Source of the DNA: Lotus japonicus
Lineage: Eukaryota; Streptophyta; Magnoliopsida; Fabales; Fabaceae
Length of the DNA stretch: 64,000 nucleotides
NCBI RefSeq assembly: GCF_012489685.1
Contig: NC_080042.1
Coordinates: forward strand, 7,766,852 to 7,830,851
Reading direction: 5' to 3'
A program made the translations under genes and the position numbers. The notes below the pieces were generated by a model. It had not been told where the DNA came from. It saw nothing but the letters and a program-made list of their open reading frames with translations, and searched no databases. Positions 44,636 through 56,469 of the stretch are shown here, one piece after another. Within the stretch, counting starts at the first letter, position 1. Each line of letters begins with the position of its first letter.

Positions 44636-46033
44636 TTGTCCCACTATCATTGTCTTTTGGATTGCAACCGAAAGAGAGTGGTAATTCCTGATTCGGATCT
44701 TTCCGAGTATCTATCTGCCAATCACATTAGCGTCTCTTTGAACGAGGGATCTCAAGAGTATTCCGTATTGCTAAGTTTGGAGAGTAAGGGGAATCCGGAA
44801 GTTGACAATATTCCAGTGGTGAAAGACTTCACGGATGTTTTTCCTGGCGATGTACCTGGATTGCCGCCTGTACGCGACATTGAGTTTGCTATAGACATCG
44901 TACCGGGAACAGGGCCGATTTCGATTGCACCATATCGTATGGCACCTGCGGAGTTAGTGGAATTGAAGTCCCAACTAGAAGATCTTCTGTCGAAGGGATT
45001 TATCCGACCAAGCGTTTCACCTTGGGGAGCGCCAGTCCTATTGGTGAAGAAGAAGGACGGGAAATCTGGATTAGGTGTCGACTACCGACAATTGAACAAG
45101 GTAACCGTCAAGAATAGGTATCCGTTGCCTAGAATTGATGATTTGATGGATCAACTGCGAGGAGCTGCGATATTCTCAAAGATAGACCTGAAGTCGGGTT
45201 ACCATCAGATTAGAGTGAAGACTGAGGATATCCAGAAGTCGGCATTCAGAACTCGTTATGGACACTATGAGTATTTAGTGATGCCATTTGGGGTGACAAA
45301 CGCACCTGCCATTTTCATGGACTACATGAACAGGACTTTCCATACATTCTTAGATCGATTCGTCGTGGTATTCATCGACGACATTCTGATCTACTCAAAG
45401 AATGTTGTGGATCATGAGGGGCACTTGCGACAAGTCTTACAAGTGCTGAGGGAGAAGGAGTTGTACGCCAACCCTTCTAAGTGCGAATTTTGGCTCGAAG
45501 AAGTAAAATTATTAGGCCATGTGATCTCCAAGGAGGGTATAGCTGTGGATCCAGCAAAGGTAGAGACCGTATTGTCATGGGAACGGCCAAAGACAGTGAC
45601 TGAGATCAGGAGTTTCATTGGTTTGGCGGGATATTATCGTCGTTTCATCGAGAATTTCGCCAAGATTGTTGGACCTTTGACTCAACTTACGAGGAAGGAT
45701 CAACCTTTTGCGTGGACCGAAGCGTGCGAAACTAGTTTTCAGACGATGAAGGAACGTTTGACGACGTCACCTGTACTCGTTCTACCGCAACCAGAGGAAC
45801 CTTATGAGGTGTATTGTGATGCTTCGCATCAAGGTTTGGGATGTGTGCTGATGCAACATCGGAAGGTAGTTGCTTATGCTTCACGACAATTGAAGGTTCA
45901 AGAGAAGAATTATCCAACTCATGACTTAGAGCTAGCTGCCATCGTATTTGCACTGAAGATTTGGAGACATCACTTATATGGATGCAATTTCACCATATTC
46001 AGTGATCACAAGAGTTTGAAGTACTTGTTTTAG
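44636..46033 (+). CDS. Chromovirus reverse transcriptase and RNase H part
   Basis: Same frame as gag-protease. RT domain at about 95-265: [71 protein letters not shown] and the catalytic FIDDILIYS (246-254). RNase H follows with [16 protein letters not shown] and [15 protein letters not shown]. It ends SLKYLF at TAG TAG (46031-46036); the frame then continues. The sequence before VDYRQ reads SGLG where the family normally has MRLC or WRMC, a possible local defect. There is no start codon of its own. Confidence 0.95.
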   Translation: MSHYHCLLDCNRKRVVIPDSDLSEYLSANHISVSLNEGSQEYSVLLSLESKGNPEVDNIPVVKDFTDVFPGDVPGLPPVRDIEFAIDIVPGTGPISIAPYRMAPAELVELKSQLEDLLSKGFIRPSVSPWGAPVLLVKKKDGKSGLGVDYRQLNKVTVKNRYPLPRIDDLMDQLRGAAIFSKIDLKSGYHQIRVKTEDIQKSAFRTRYGHYEYLVMPFGVTNAPAIFMDYMNRTFHTFLDRFVVVFIDDILIYSKNVVDHEGHLRQVLQVLREKELYANPSKCEFWLEEVKLLGHVISKEGIAVDPAKVETVLSWERPKTVTEIRSFIGLAGYYRRFIENFAKIVGPLTQLTRKDQPFAWTEACETSFQTMKERLTTSPVLVLPQPEEPYEVYCDASHQGLGCVLMQHRKVVAYASRQLKVQEKNYPTHDLELAAIVFALKIWRHHLYGCNFTIFSDHKSLKYLF

Positions 46034-46036
46034 TAG

Positions 46037-47704
46037 AAGGAACTAAACATGAGACAACGACGCTGGATGGAATTTCTCAAAGATTACGAGTTTACCCTAC
46101 AATATCATCCTGGAAAGGCTAATGTTGTTGCCGATGCCTTGAGCAGGAAGATGCATATCTCGTCGATGATGGTTAAAGAACTGCAATTGCTGGAACAATT
46201 TCGAGATTTGAGCGTAGATGTGAGATTATCCGAGGGAGAACTGAAGTTTGGAATGATCAGAATTGCCAATGGATTGATGGAAGAAATCCGAGACCAAAAG
46301 TTACAAGATGAGTTTCTACTCGGGAAAAGGAACTTGGTAATTCAGGGTAAGGACCCGGAATTCAAGGTAGGGAGTGAAAATATCCTACGGTGTAAGGATA
46401 GAGTTTGCGTACCTAACAACCCTGACTTGAGGAGGTTGATTATGGACGAAGGTCACAAGAGCAAGTTGAGCATTCATCCTGGAATGAAAAAGATGTACCA
46501 AGACTTGAAGATGAATTTTTGGTGGCCAGGAATGAAAAGACAAGTGGCTGAGTATGTAGCTGCATGTTTGACATGTCAGAAAGCAAAGGTGGAACATAAA
46601 AAATCTTCAGGTATGCTACAAAGCTTGGATGTACCAGAATGGAAATGGGATAGCATATCGATGGATTTTGTAGTGGCCTTGCCAAGAACTCAGAAGGGAT
46701 ATGATTCGATTTGGGTAATAGTAGATCAATTGACTAAGTCGACTCACTTTATACCTGTGAGGACTACCTACAACGTGGAGAGACTATCGGAGATATACAT
46801 AGCTGAGATTGTATGCCTTCATGGGGTACCGACCAGTATTGTTTCCGATCGAGATCCAAAGTTTACTTCACATTTTTGGGGAGCTCTTCAGGAGGCTTTG
46901 GGAACAAGGCTGAGATTAAGTTCTGCTTATCATCCACAGACCGATGGACAGACTGAGAGAACTATCCAATCATTAGAGGATTTACTACGAGCTTGCGTGT
47001 TAGACAACAAGGGCAGTTGGGATAACCTATTACCATTGATCGAGTTCACGTACAACAACAGTTTTCATACGAGCATAGGTATGGCACCGTATGAGGCTTT
47101 GTATGGCCGCAAGTGTAGGACACCTTTATGTTGGTATCAAAATGGAGAGAATCTGTTAGTAGGACCAGAACTTCTGCAACAGACAACCGAGAAGATCAAG
47201 CAAATCAGAGAAAAGATGAAGACTTCTCAGAGTAGACAGAAGAGTTATGCAGATCAAAGGCGCAGAACTCTAGAATTCGAAGAAGGAGACCATGTATTTC
47301 TGAGAGTTACTCAGACTACGGGAGTTGGTCGAGCAATCAAGTCAAAGAAGCTTACGCCGAAGTTCATTGGACCTTATCAGATCACTCGTCGAGTTGGACC
47401 AGTTGCTTATCAGATTGCACTACCTCCATTTCTATCGAACATTCATGACGTATTCCACGTGTCACAACTGAGGAAATATATTGCGGATCCGACACATGTT
47501 ATCGAGCTGGATGACATTGAGTTGAAGGATGATCTGTCTTTCGAGACACCGCCAATTAGCATTGGTGACACCAGGATAAAACAGTTAAGAGGAAAAGAGA
47601 TCGAGTTAGTGAAAGTCATTTGGAACAAAGACACCGGTGATGCGACATGGGAGCTGGAGGAGAAGATCCAAGAACAATATCCAAAACTTTTTACTGACCC
47701 TTAA
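46037..47704 (+). CDS. Chromovirus RNase H end, integrase and chromodomain
   Basis: Continues in frame after TAG TAG with KELNMRQRRWMEFL. The RNase H tail VVADALSRK follows, then the integrase zinc-binding HHCC (H in GHKSK and H in SIHPGMKK, with CLTCQKAK), and the catalytic core with SMDFVVALPRTQKGYDSIWV (D), TSIVSDRDPKFTSHF (D) and QTDGQTERTIQ (E). Next comes the GPFxI-type region KFIGPYQITRRVGPVAY. At the C-terminus is a chromodomain-like fold, VKVIWNKDTGDATWELEEKI, thought to steer insertion to particular chromatin. Stop TAA at 47702-47704. Confidence 0.95.
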   Translation, partial: KELNMRQRRWMEFLKDYEFTLQYHPGKANVVADALSRKMHISSMMVKELQLLEQFRDLSVDVRLSEGELKFGMIRIANGLMEEIRDQKLQDEFLLGKRNLVIQGKDPEFKVGSENILRCKDRVCVPNNPDLRRLIMDEGHKSKLSIHPGMKKMYQDLKMNFWWPGMKRQVAEYVAACLTCQKAKVEHKKSSGMLQSLDVPEWKWDSISMDFVVALPRTQKGYDSIWVIVDQLTKSTHFIPVRTTYNVERLSEIYIAEIVCLHGVPTSIVSDRDPKFTSHFWGALQEALGTRLRLSSAYHPQTDGQTERTIQSLEDLLRACVLDNKGSWDNLLPLIEFTYNNSFHTSIGMAPYEALYGRKCRTPLCWYQNGENLLVGPELLQQTTEKIKQIREKMKTSQSRQKSYADQRRRTLEFEEGDHVFLRVTQTTGVGRAIKSKKLTPKFIGPYQITRRVGPVAYQIALPPFLSNIHDVFHVSQLRKYIADPTHVIELDDIELKDDLSFETPPISIGDTRIKQLRGKEIELVKVIWNKDTGDATWELEEKIQEQYPKLFTDP

Positions 47705-47741
47705 GTTTCGAGGTCGAAACTTTCTTTTTGGAGGGTAGTAA
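47705..47741 (+). promoter_or_regulatory. Polypurine tract of the chromovirus
   Basis: CTTTTTGGAGGGTAGTAA (47724-47741) directly precedes the 3' LTR. The same sequence in reverse complement precedes the right-hand LTR at 63253-63270. Confidence 0.85.
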
Positions 47742-48427
47742 TGTAAGACCCAAGTTTTTAAGTTTATGCCAAGTGAATAAAATTCTTATTCACGATTAGG
47801 TTTGATGTATCGTGAAGGAAAAACCTGAACAAGAGTTTATCGAAAAGAATAAATTTATGAAGGAGAAAGTTCAGGAAAAGTCTAAGGATTTCATCAAAGT
47901 TGATAAAAGTTATAGCACGATCGATATACGCTTAAACCTAGGGCAAAAACACTAGTAAATAACTAATTTACACTTAAAGACACGATGGAAACTAATTCCA
48001 AAAATCTTCAGAGAAATGTTAGAACTTCTCTTAATCCTTATATGACAATCGTTTCAAGGCGAAACTCTAGGATGTACGAACGTCCGATTCCAATCATCGG
48101 AAGTTTGCCGAAACTAAAACCCTGATAGTTCAAGAAACCTAAAATCAACCGACGATGAAGACTTTTTCTATTCGGAGCTTCAAATGAAGATTCCACACGC
48201 GTACACCCATTTCTCTTGATGTTTTCAATCTTTCTTCAGAAGGAAGTTTTCTCTTCCAACATCCACTGCAAAAAGTAACTTATCGGGTAAAATAGATTTA
48301 CACCGACTTAGAATTATTCACCTTAATTCCAAGAAACCTCTTTTGAGTTTTGGAATTCTGTCGCCAAAACCTATCTTAGAATTCACGGAGAATGCAGCCG
48401 GAGAAATCGGAATCGCGAAACTTTCAT

Positions 48428-48457
48428 TTTCCCGCGTTTTCCCATCCTCTATATATA
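48428..48457 (+). promoter_or_regulatory. Chromovirus 3' LTR core promoter copy
   Basis: TTTCCCGC (48428-48435) and CTATATATA (48449-48457), identical to the 5' LTR. It could drive read-out transcription toward the right. Confidence 0.6.
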
Positions 48458-50698
48458 GCAAGAAAATGAGAAAAATTGCAAAACTTCACCATTTTCTCTC
48501 TTAAAACCCGCGAGCTTCATTGGAGGAGGAGGAGAAGAAGATTTTCGCCATTTCTTGCTTGATCGTCGATCCAACAATTGCTACTTGAAGGTATCGAGGT
48601 ATAGTCGCTAATCCTTACCTCAGATCGTCATTTCCGTAGCTTTTCACTATGTCTTTCTGTGCTCTTAGTTTTGAGGTTTTTGCAAAACGATCCAGATAAC
48701 TTCATTTTTCTATCTAAACATCTTCCCTACGTGCCCATGAGCATGTCTAGCGAATAATACTACGCCGATTCTCGAAAAACTACCGTCGAGTTTCAATTCT
48801 GCTCCAAATACCCATTTTTGGACAAAGTTTCGTCCTTTGGGATGAAAACTATCGCCTTAGCTTAGTGCTAGTAGGATTAGTCGTCATAAACGTCGTTGGT
48901 GACGTCCCCATCCAATTTGCTTTTCAAAATTCCAATTTTGAAATTCTGAGCTAAAAATATTGACCAAAATACCCCTGCGACAGTTTTCGATCCGATAATT
49001 TTTCCGAGTTTAGATTAACCTTAGTTACGGCTAATAATAACCTAGGAACCAAGTTTGATCGAAGAAAAATCGACACACACAATTACCATGTGTGGCCGTG
49101 AGCACCCTAGGAGGAGGAAGAAAAATTATTTTTCCGAAAACTTGTCCTTTCGCGCTAGATTATCGTACCTCGGAGTATATGCTACTTCGTGTAACCTTAG
49201 GGAGTATTGATTGCTGAGTTTCTGATAGATTTTGATGGAATTCGGTGTTTTCTTCTCTAAAGGTTCTTTTGAGGAATTTCCTGAAGAACAAGGAGCTGAT
49301 TGTGAAGGAGCGTTTGAAGAGAACCCTGGAGAATCTACAGGTGAGGGCTTCTCACTGAACTATTAGTTAATGCTTAGGGTCGACGCATTCGACTTGATTT
49401 ACTGTTTATGCACTTGTTTGTGTTTGATTGGGAAAAGTTTTCTGAGGCTTCGGCTGACAATGTAGATGATTCATCTACTGACTGTTTTTGAGATTGAATT
49501 ACATGGTACGTGCTACGTGGTTAATCTAGGATGTGTGATATTTGCTTTATATGCTAAGTGCTACGTGGTTATTCTAGGATGTGTTGATATATGTGACATG
49601 TTTGTTGACTGTGCTGATTTAACTATGCCATTTCACATATATCTGTGGTACTGAGGAGTGAGAATAACGGGCAAGTCATGCCGAATTTTTATGAGATTTT
49701 TGAGAAAGTTTGACGGGACGAACGGAGTTCGGGCCTTGTTCTTGTTTTAGTGGATCGAGACATTCTCTGGGAGTTATTTGGGGTTATGGGATGTTGAAAA
49801 CTCATAAGATTTGCGATAAGACTAAATGGAAGCTATTTCACAAGGAAAATTCATAAGACCTTAAACAACCTCTAAACCTTTAATTAATGATAACAATCTC
49901 GAAGGAAAGCTTAGGTGTCAAATCTTAGTTTTGGGAAAAGGAGAAGTGTCGTCGAGTCCAAGTGTTGAGAAAACTGATAAGTTCTGAGTGTGTTGATACT
50001 CTTGTGCTCGAGAAGCAGTTGTGTTGTTGGGCTATCTGAGAGATAAGCCGGGAAACGGGTAGTTTCCGAGTATGTTGATACTCTTTGCTCGTTGAGCAGT
50101 TTTGACCATCGGATAGAGATGAGTCGGATGATTTGGAGATCATCATGAGAGAATATGTTGTGGTAAAGAATTGTCTTTTGTCGCAGAATCGACTTTACCT
50201 TAGGGTATGTTTTTAGAGACATTAATTTAGCTAGAACACGTGGCGACGTGTCGAGTGAGGTCGGAGACGTTGTTTGGCTAATCACTTTGCATTGCATGCA
50301 CTCATTAAGGGGTTTAAACACGGTGAGATGCCGGACCACGGTGGATTCCAAAATGGTCATAAGACCCGGATTTCCGCGTAAGAGCGCTGTTAGGTGACTC
50401 TTAGTAGCAGACCGAAATGGCAGGCCTTCGGGTTTTATGCTGATCTGACTACCGTTGTTGTTGGTATAAGAGGCACGCGGTCCGAAATGGTCCCACCGTG
50501 GCTGGTGCTAGGGCTGATCCGTTGATGTCCATCCTTTCCGGAATGCATTTGGTTAACTGGGTTAACCGGCATTTGCATTTCATGCAACATGCATACTGAC
50601 TTAGTTGCTGAGTGTGTTTGATACTTGTTAATCCTATTTGATGCATGCTATTTGTTATTATTGTCGTTTAGATTCATTGTGGAATATACAACCCTAGG

Positions 50699-51307
50699 AT
50701 GCTATCTTTAACGTATAAGCCTAAGCGGCTATCTCTTATCTGTACCTATTGGGATTATTATTTACATAATTCTTTGGAGTTGACCCTCGCGTCTTCTGTG
50801 TGTGTTTTGGCGGACTACGCCCTTTGTCAGATGTCTTTAGCGGACTGGTTCACAATGGTCCACCCTTCGGGGGGGATTAGGTACGAGATGATAGATCAGG
50901 ATGACCCCGGTTCGTGGGTGGTCGACCCCGCTAGCCATCGAGCGACGTACTCGGAGAGGATCATGGAAGATCGTGTAGACAGAGTAGGACACTTGATGGA
51001 AGGAGTGCTGAGGAGGTGCACTGTCAGTTTCAACTTGCCACCCGGCGTGCTTTGTGGACCCGGAGTAGGAGCACCGCCACCACCGTCATCTTCGGATGAT
51101 GAGGACCCCTCAGAGGAGGAGCCTGTGGGAGTGACTTTTTCAGAGTCCAGCTCACCCACCATTGCTATCATTGATGATCTTGGCTCGGGCCCTAAGCCCG
51201 TGGGGCCAGCACCGGAGCGCATCGCGGTTGCGAGAGGAGGACGGATAATGTTTATAGACTTGGTCGTTCTGGATTCAGATTCGGACGTCGATCATGCTAG
51301 CACATAG
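50699..51307 (+). CDS. ORF inside the chromovirus 3' LTR, unknown function
   Basis: Second copy of the 41982-42590 ORF. It is the same length and differs by Ser/Gly, Ser/Phe, Phe/Leu and Asp/Val changes, one of which alters the acidic end (DSDSDVD). About half of the base changes alter the protein, so there is no sign of purifying selection since insertion. Confidence 0.35.
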   Translation: MLSLTYKPKRLSLICTYWDYYLHNSLELTLASSVCVLADYALCQMSLADWFTMVHPSGGIRYEMIDQDDPGSWVVDPASHRATYSERIMEDRVDRVGHLMEGVLRRCTVSFNLPPGVLCGPGVGAPPPPSSSDDEDPSEEEPVGVTFSESSSPTIAIIDDLGSGPKPVGPAPERIAVARGGRIMFIDLVVLDSDSDVDHAST

Positions 51308-51435
51308 TTTTGAGTGCTGGTGTGAGCTCCTCGAGATAGGATTAGTGTAGGAGTAGAGTCTTAGCTCTGACCGTCATTGTTTTCTTTGGGGACAGGGTAG
51401 TTTCCCGCCTATAGCTTTTTGTGTGGTTCCTCTAC

Positions 51436-54400
51436 TGTAACGCCCCGATTTCCGGGTGTCACTTTAGTAACTCAAAAATAAAATAAAGCGGAAAAGCAGG
51501 TATTTTTTTTTCGTTTTGTTCAAATAAAAAGACTTGTCGAAAAGAAGACTCAACCCAATCGCGATTAACAACGATTAATATACAATATAAGTACAGCTCT
51601 CGCTGCAACTAAAAACATCGTCACGAGTGTCCTCAAGTGACGGAATGTAACATCAAATAACTAAAGGTATTGCCCAACGGCAAACAAGTGCGACCCATAG
51701 ATAGAGTCATGAGTTTTATAAATACAGTCTTCCAAGAAAGTAAGTCAGCCCAAAACGTCCTCCGAAGGACCACCTACGTCCGACAAACTCCCTGTGATCC
51801 TCATGGAAGAGAACCACACAAAAAGCTAATAGTCGGGGACCTACCCTGCCCCAAAATAAGAAATGAAAATCAGAGCTGTGACAACAAAACCCCATATACT
51901 ACACCCCTAACATCGACTCTCATCCGATCCTGCAAAAAGTCCGGGTCCACGTCGAAGGCTCAGTAGTAGTCATTTCGCTCTGGTCCTCCCCGAACGACGA
52001 ACCATCACGAATCAACTGTTGAACGTCTGGCAGTAGGCCGGCCGCCCAAACACAACCATACACACAAAGCCAAGGCGCGATGGTCAACTCACAGAATATG
52101 ATAGATAATACAAGAACCATGTGAAGAATAAGGGGTATATATATATGTTGTATATATACATATAAATTCTGCATTGCCTACCCTAAGGTATATACATGGC
52201 ATGTTATCGAATCTCTAGTAAAAACACAATATTCAATATCTCAACAATTCCACAAATAACATAACGATGATCACCAATATCAAATCATCAAAATCTCAAC
52301 ATATGAAGTTAGGTGATAAGGTTAGTCAAACAATGTATCGTTCTCCCAACGCACACGTGTCTAACTAAACAAATGTTCCCTGTCGTTGCCCTAAGGTAAA
52401 CGACGATGAAATCTCACGCTTCCATGAAGTCTCACGCTTCAAGGGGGTCTTACGCTTTCACGAAGTCTCACGCTTCAGTGAATTTTCACGCATTCACGAA
52501 GTCTTACGCTTCAGTGAAGTTTCGCGCCTTCATGAAGTCTCCCGCTTCAATGAAGTTCCTCACCTTCATGAAGTCTCACGCTTCAGTGAAGTTGCACGCC
52601 TCCGCAAAGTCTCCCGCTTCAGCAAAGGTGTACGCCTCCGCAAAGTCTCCCGCTTCAGCGAAGGTTCCCGTCTCCACGAGGTCTCCCGCCTCAGTGAAGT
52701 TTCTGCTTTCACGAAGTCTCACGCCTCAGTGAAGCTTACACACTTTCACGAAGTCTCACGCTTCAGTGAAGTTCCATGCTTTCACGAAGTCTCACGCCTC
52801 AGTGAAGCTTCCCGGCTCATCCTTTGGATGGCTAAATAAACTGCTCAAAGAGCGAAGGAGTACCAATGTACTTGGAAACTTATAGTTCCCCCGACTTATC
52901 CTTTAGATAGCCAAACAACAAACTGCTCATCGAGCAAAGGAGTATCAACATACTCAGAAACTTATTAGTTTCCCCAAAACTTGGATTCAGCGACACTTCT
53001 CATTTTCCAAAACTAATATCCAAGCCCTAAGCTTTCATCTGACATTGTTATCATTATTAAAAGGGTTTAGAGGTTGTTTAGTGTATTATGAATTTTCCTT
53101 GTAAAATAGTTTCCATTTAGGTTTATCTCTAACCTTATGAGTTTAAAAGATCCCAACATCCCAAGTAATTCCCAGAGAAGGTCTCGATCCATTAACACAA
53201 TAACAAGGCCCGAACCTCCGTTCGTCCCGTCAAACTTTCCCAAATTCTCATCTTGAGTATGGCATAACTACCCGTTTCCCCACACTCTGACGTTCCACAA
53301 ATATTCGTATAATTGCACAGTATAATCAATATAATCCAGCAAATCATGTGCACAAGTATTCACATAGCCTATGATTATCCATTTAGCAGGTACATCATAT
53401 GAATCAATCAATGGCAAATCAAAACGATAAATATTCAACATTGTCAGCCGAAGCCTCAGAAAACATTTCCCAGTCAATCACAATCAAGTGCATAAACAAT
53501 AAATCAAGTCGAATTCATCGACGCCTAAAACATTAGCTAGCAAGGTAAGTTGCCCTCACCTCGAGTTGTTCTAGTCTCGCGGTGCAGGTCTCGCTCACAA
53601 GCTTGCTCAGTCAAGTCCAAGGTTTCCACAAACGAACCTTAGAGCAAACAAAGCAAAAATCAATCAAAATAAGTCAGTACAATCGAAACAATACAAACTA
53701 ACGTTAGACAAGGCTCAAGAAGCTTCTGAGTACAACATTTAGGCACGAATGACAGGGCTTCCCCCGAATGGATGAGTTTTGACTCGATTCAAGTTTTGTA
53801 CAAAAACACTTTATTCGCTAAAACGTGCATAACTCGAGCTACAGAACTTGGAATGACACGAAACCGGCGCCAAAATTTCGACAATTGAAAGAGCTACGCA
53901 ATGGCTCGGGTCATAGAGACCAAAAAATTATTTTTGGACATGGTACCCAAGCAAATAGGTTTCGGCCACTATGGAAAATAGGGTTTTCGAACTTTTTCTT
54001 CGATCTAAATCAATTCCTAGGTATTCTTAGGCGATATCTAGGCCAGGGAAACTCTCAGAAAAATTATCGGGTCGAAAACTGTCGCAGGGGTATTTTGGTC
54101 ATTATTTTCAGCTCAGAATTTCAAAATTGGAATTTCGAAAAACAAATTGGATGGGATCGATCCTAACGACATTTATAACAACTAATCCTACTAAAGCTAA
54201 GCTCAGTCGAGAGTTTTTGATCCAAAAAGCGGAACCTCAGCATAAAAATGGGTTTTTGAGCAGAATTGAAACTCGGCGGCAATTCGGCGAGATTCAGCAG
54301 AAAACGACCGGATATTCATGATCTAGAGCACGTAGGCAATAAGTTTAGACACTAAAATCAAGTTATTTGGACAGTTTTACAAAAAGCTCAAAACTTTGAG

Positions 54401-55337
54401 CACAGAAAGACATAGAGAAAAGCAACAGAATTTACGATCAGAGGTAAGGAAAAGCATCAGTACCTCGAGGCCTACGCGTAGCAACGAACTGTGGGACGAT
54501 CAGGCAAGAATTGGCAAAATCACTTTTCTTCCTTTTCCTCCTCTTGAAGCCACGGCCGTGTGTGTGTTGTGATTTTTTTGTTTTTTTATTTTTATTTTTC
54601 AAACTATATATAGGAAATGGAAAATGAGGAAAAATGAAAATTTCGCGATTCCGATTTTTCCTACTGATTCCAACGTATTTTAGACACGATATTCTTCCCG
54701 CTAAATCTTCTAATTCTTCAAAGAAATATCAGTATGATTTTTGGTTTTCGAGGCTTGTTTTTAATGTTTACCGGCTTAAAATGCACTTTATGCACTTTAT
54801 GGTTTTGACCTCGGATGCAGAAACTTCCTTCTGAAGAAAGTTTTGGAACGTCGATTAGAGTGGGTGTATGCGGATGAAATCTTTATTTGAAGCTCCGAAT
54901 AGAAAAAGTCTTCATCGTTCGTTGATTTTAGGGTTTCTGAACTATCAGGGTTTCGGTTTCGGCAAACTTCCGAGCATTGGAATTTGTCGTTCGTACATTC
55001 CAGGGTTTCGTTTCGAAACGCTTGTTATGGAAAGGAATAAGAGAAAGTCTTATATTCCTCTAGAAGATTTTTGGAATTTATTGCTATAGTGTTCCAAGGG
55101 TGGAACTTAGTTTTTTTTTCCTAAGGTTCTTGTCCTAGGTTTAATGCGAATATTAGTCGTGCTATAACTTTTATCGACTTTGATACAATCCTTAGCTTTT
55201 TCTCTTGAACTTTCTCCTTCACAAATTGATTCCATTCAATAAGCACTGGTTCAGGTTTTTCCTTCACGTTACATCGATTTAATCGTGAAAAGAAATTTTA
55301 TTCGGTTTATTCCAAACTTAAAAACTTGGGTCTCACA
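51436..55337 (-). mobile_element. Solo LTR (3,902 bp), minus orientation, inside the chromovirus 3' LTR
   Basis: Plus-strand ends TGTAACGCCCC and TGGGTCTCACA, flanked by perfect TCTAC duplications (51431-51435 and 55338-55342). The 5' LTR of the host element has one uninterrupted TCTAC at the same point, proving the insertion. It belongs to the same broad family as the 5300-8848 LTR but is a distinct subfamily. The TATA box on the minus strand is at 54605-54613. The E2F-like motif is damaged here (TTTCCTCA). Confidence 0.95.
52404..52812. repeat. Palindrome-rich minisatellite in the solo LTR
   Basis: Alternating TCACGAAGTCTCACGCTTC and AGTGAAGTT-like phrases recur about 20 times. Units such as CTTCAGTGAAG and CTTTCACGAAG are short palindromes. 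ORFs across it (for example 52406-52732) translate the repeat and are not genes. Confidence 0.9.
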
Positions 55338-55701
55338 TCTACGGGGATCACAGAGAGTTGGTTGGGCTAGGAGGTCTTGTTTTAGGCCGTTTGGGCTAAC
55401 TTATTCTCATTTTTGAAGGTTTGTGTTGCGGACACTTAACCTTTCCAGTTGGTTCGTACATATTGCCTACGGGCGTTACTTTTCTTATTTTCCGTCACTG
55501 GAGATTTACTCGTGACGTGGTTTGCTACTTACAGCGGGGGCTGTAATTATTATTGTATATTAGTTCTATTATCTTTTGTTGTTGAGTTTCATTTCTTTCA
55601 GTTTCTAATTCTATTATCAAAAAAAAAAAAAATATTCACGTTTTTCCGCATTAATTTCTTTTTGGTTACTAAAGTGACGCCACCGAAATCGGGGTGATAC
55701 A

Positions 55702-56469
55702 AGAGACATTTCCAACTTTAATTACTAGCTCCAACACAATGCAAGGACCAACACTCCCCAAAATCCAACCTATCATCCATCCCAATCATTTGGCTAACAA
55801 AGAAATCTTCAATAAGCTCAAAAGGGACAACTAGGGACAAATGTTCAAGCCAACAAACTCTGACGCTCAAAAACCTACAAGTCTCAAGAATTGCGCAAGT
55901 ATCACAAAGCATGCAAAGTGTGAAGTCAATACAGAACCAAGAAGTACGAGTGGGTCAGGATCCTCCAGGGAAATTTTATGGTGAAGGGTCAAAGATGGAC
56001 CCTTATGGACTCACACCAACTCTATCCTTAAGAAACACTCGGAAGACCGAAGTATCCTCCTCTCTTTCCCAAAGCATGCAATCACTCATCCCCAAAAGAC
56101 AACACAAGTATTCACAAAAACATTTTCAAAACCAGCACAAGCTAGAGAGCATAACTAAGGGCAAAAACATGTGAGTATAGGGAAGTAAAGACCCCAAAAA
56201 CGACTCTAACTTACTATGCATGATGAAACAGAAAAGAAAGTTCTACAAAGAGAAAATATGCTAAAAATGCATGAATTAACTTAAAGGAAAGAGATACGCC
56301 TCCTCTCCAAGTCAAGCACGGAGGCTATAGAACTGCCTCCCACTATTGAGTTGCATGCTCTCTCCTCCTGCAAAATGCAACAAACAAACAAGCGAAATAA
56401 AACCAGACTTGGGTTGTCTCCCAAGCAGCCCTAAGTTATAGTCCTAGGTGGACTCTCCTTCCTTTGATG
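55702..56469 (-). other. 3' non-coding region of the gag-protease element (right part)
   Basis: No ORF on the element's strand. CTTGGGTTGTCTCCCAAGCAGCCC (56409-56432) contains an inverted repeat (CTTGGG...CCCAAG) seen downstream of gag in many plant elements of this kind. Confidence 0.65.

Larger units (their letters stand above)
39025..55701 (+). mobile_element. Gypsy chromovirus (Tekay/Del-like) with 4-kb LTRs
   Basis: 5' LTR 39025-43074, tRNA-iMet PBS at 43078, gag-pol 43286-47704, polypurine tract at 47724-47741, 3' LTR 47742-55701 with a nested solo LTR. The chromodomain after integrase, the iMet PBS and the very long LTRs fit the Tekay/Del lineage. The LTRs are nearly identical, so the insertion is young. 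The flanks (GGGCA on the left, AGAGA on the right) do not match as a target duplication. Confidence 0.92.
47742..55701 (+). repeat. 3' LTR of the chromovirus, split by a solo LTR
   Basis: The LTR sequence is 47742-51435 and 55343-55701 (about 4,053 bp in total, against 4,050 bp for the 5' LTR), interrupted at 51436-55337. A TATA box and E2F-like site recur at 48428-48457. It ends GGGGTGATACA, one base different from the 5' LTR's GTTACA. Confidence 0.95.

Noticed and set aside
44633..46036. TAG codons in the chromovirus as programmed readthrough between gag, pol and integrase
   Set aside because: They fall inside conserved blocks (after GMD where Trp is expected, and in the RNase H segment before KELNMRQ), not at domain borders used for readthrough. 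Mutation is simpler.
52406..52732. 108-codon ORF of HASMKSHAS-type repeats
   Set aside because: A translation of the minisatellite; several frames give similar low-complexity peptides.
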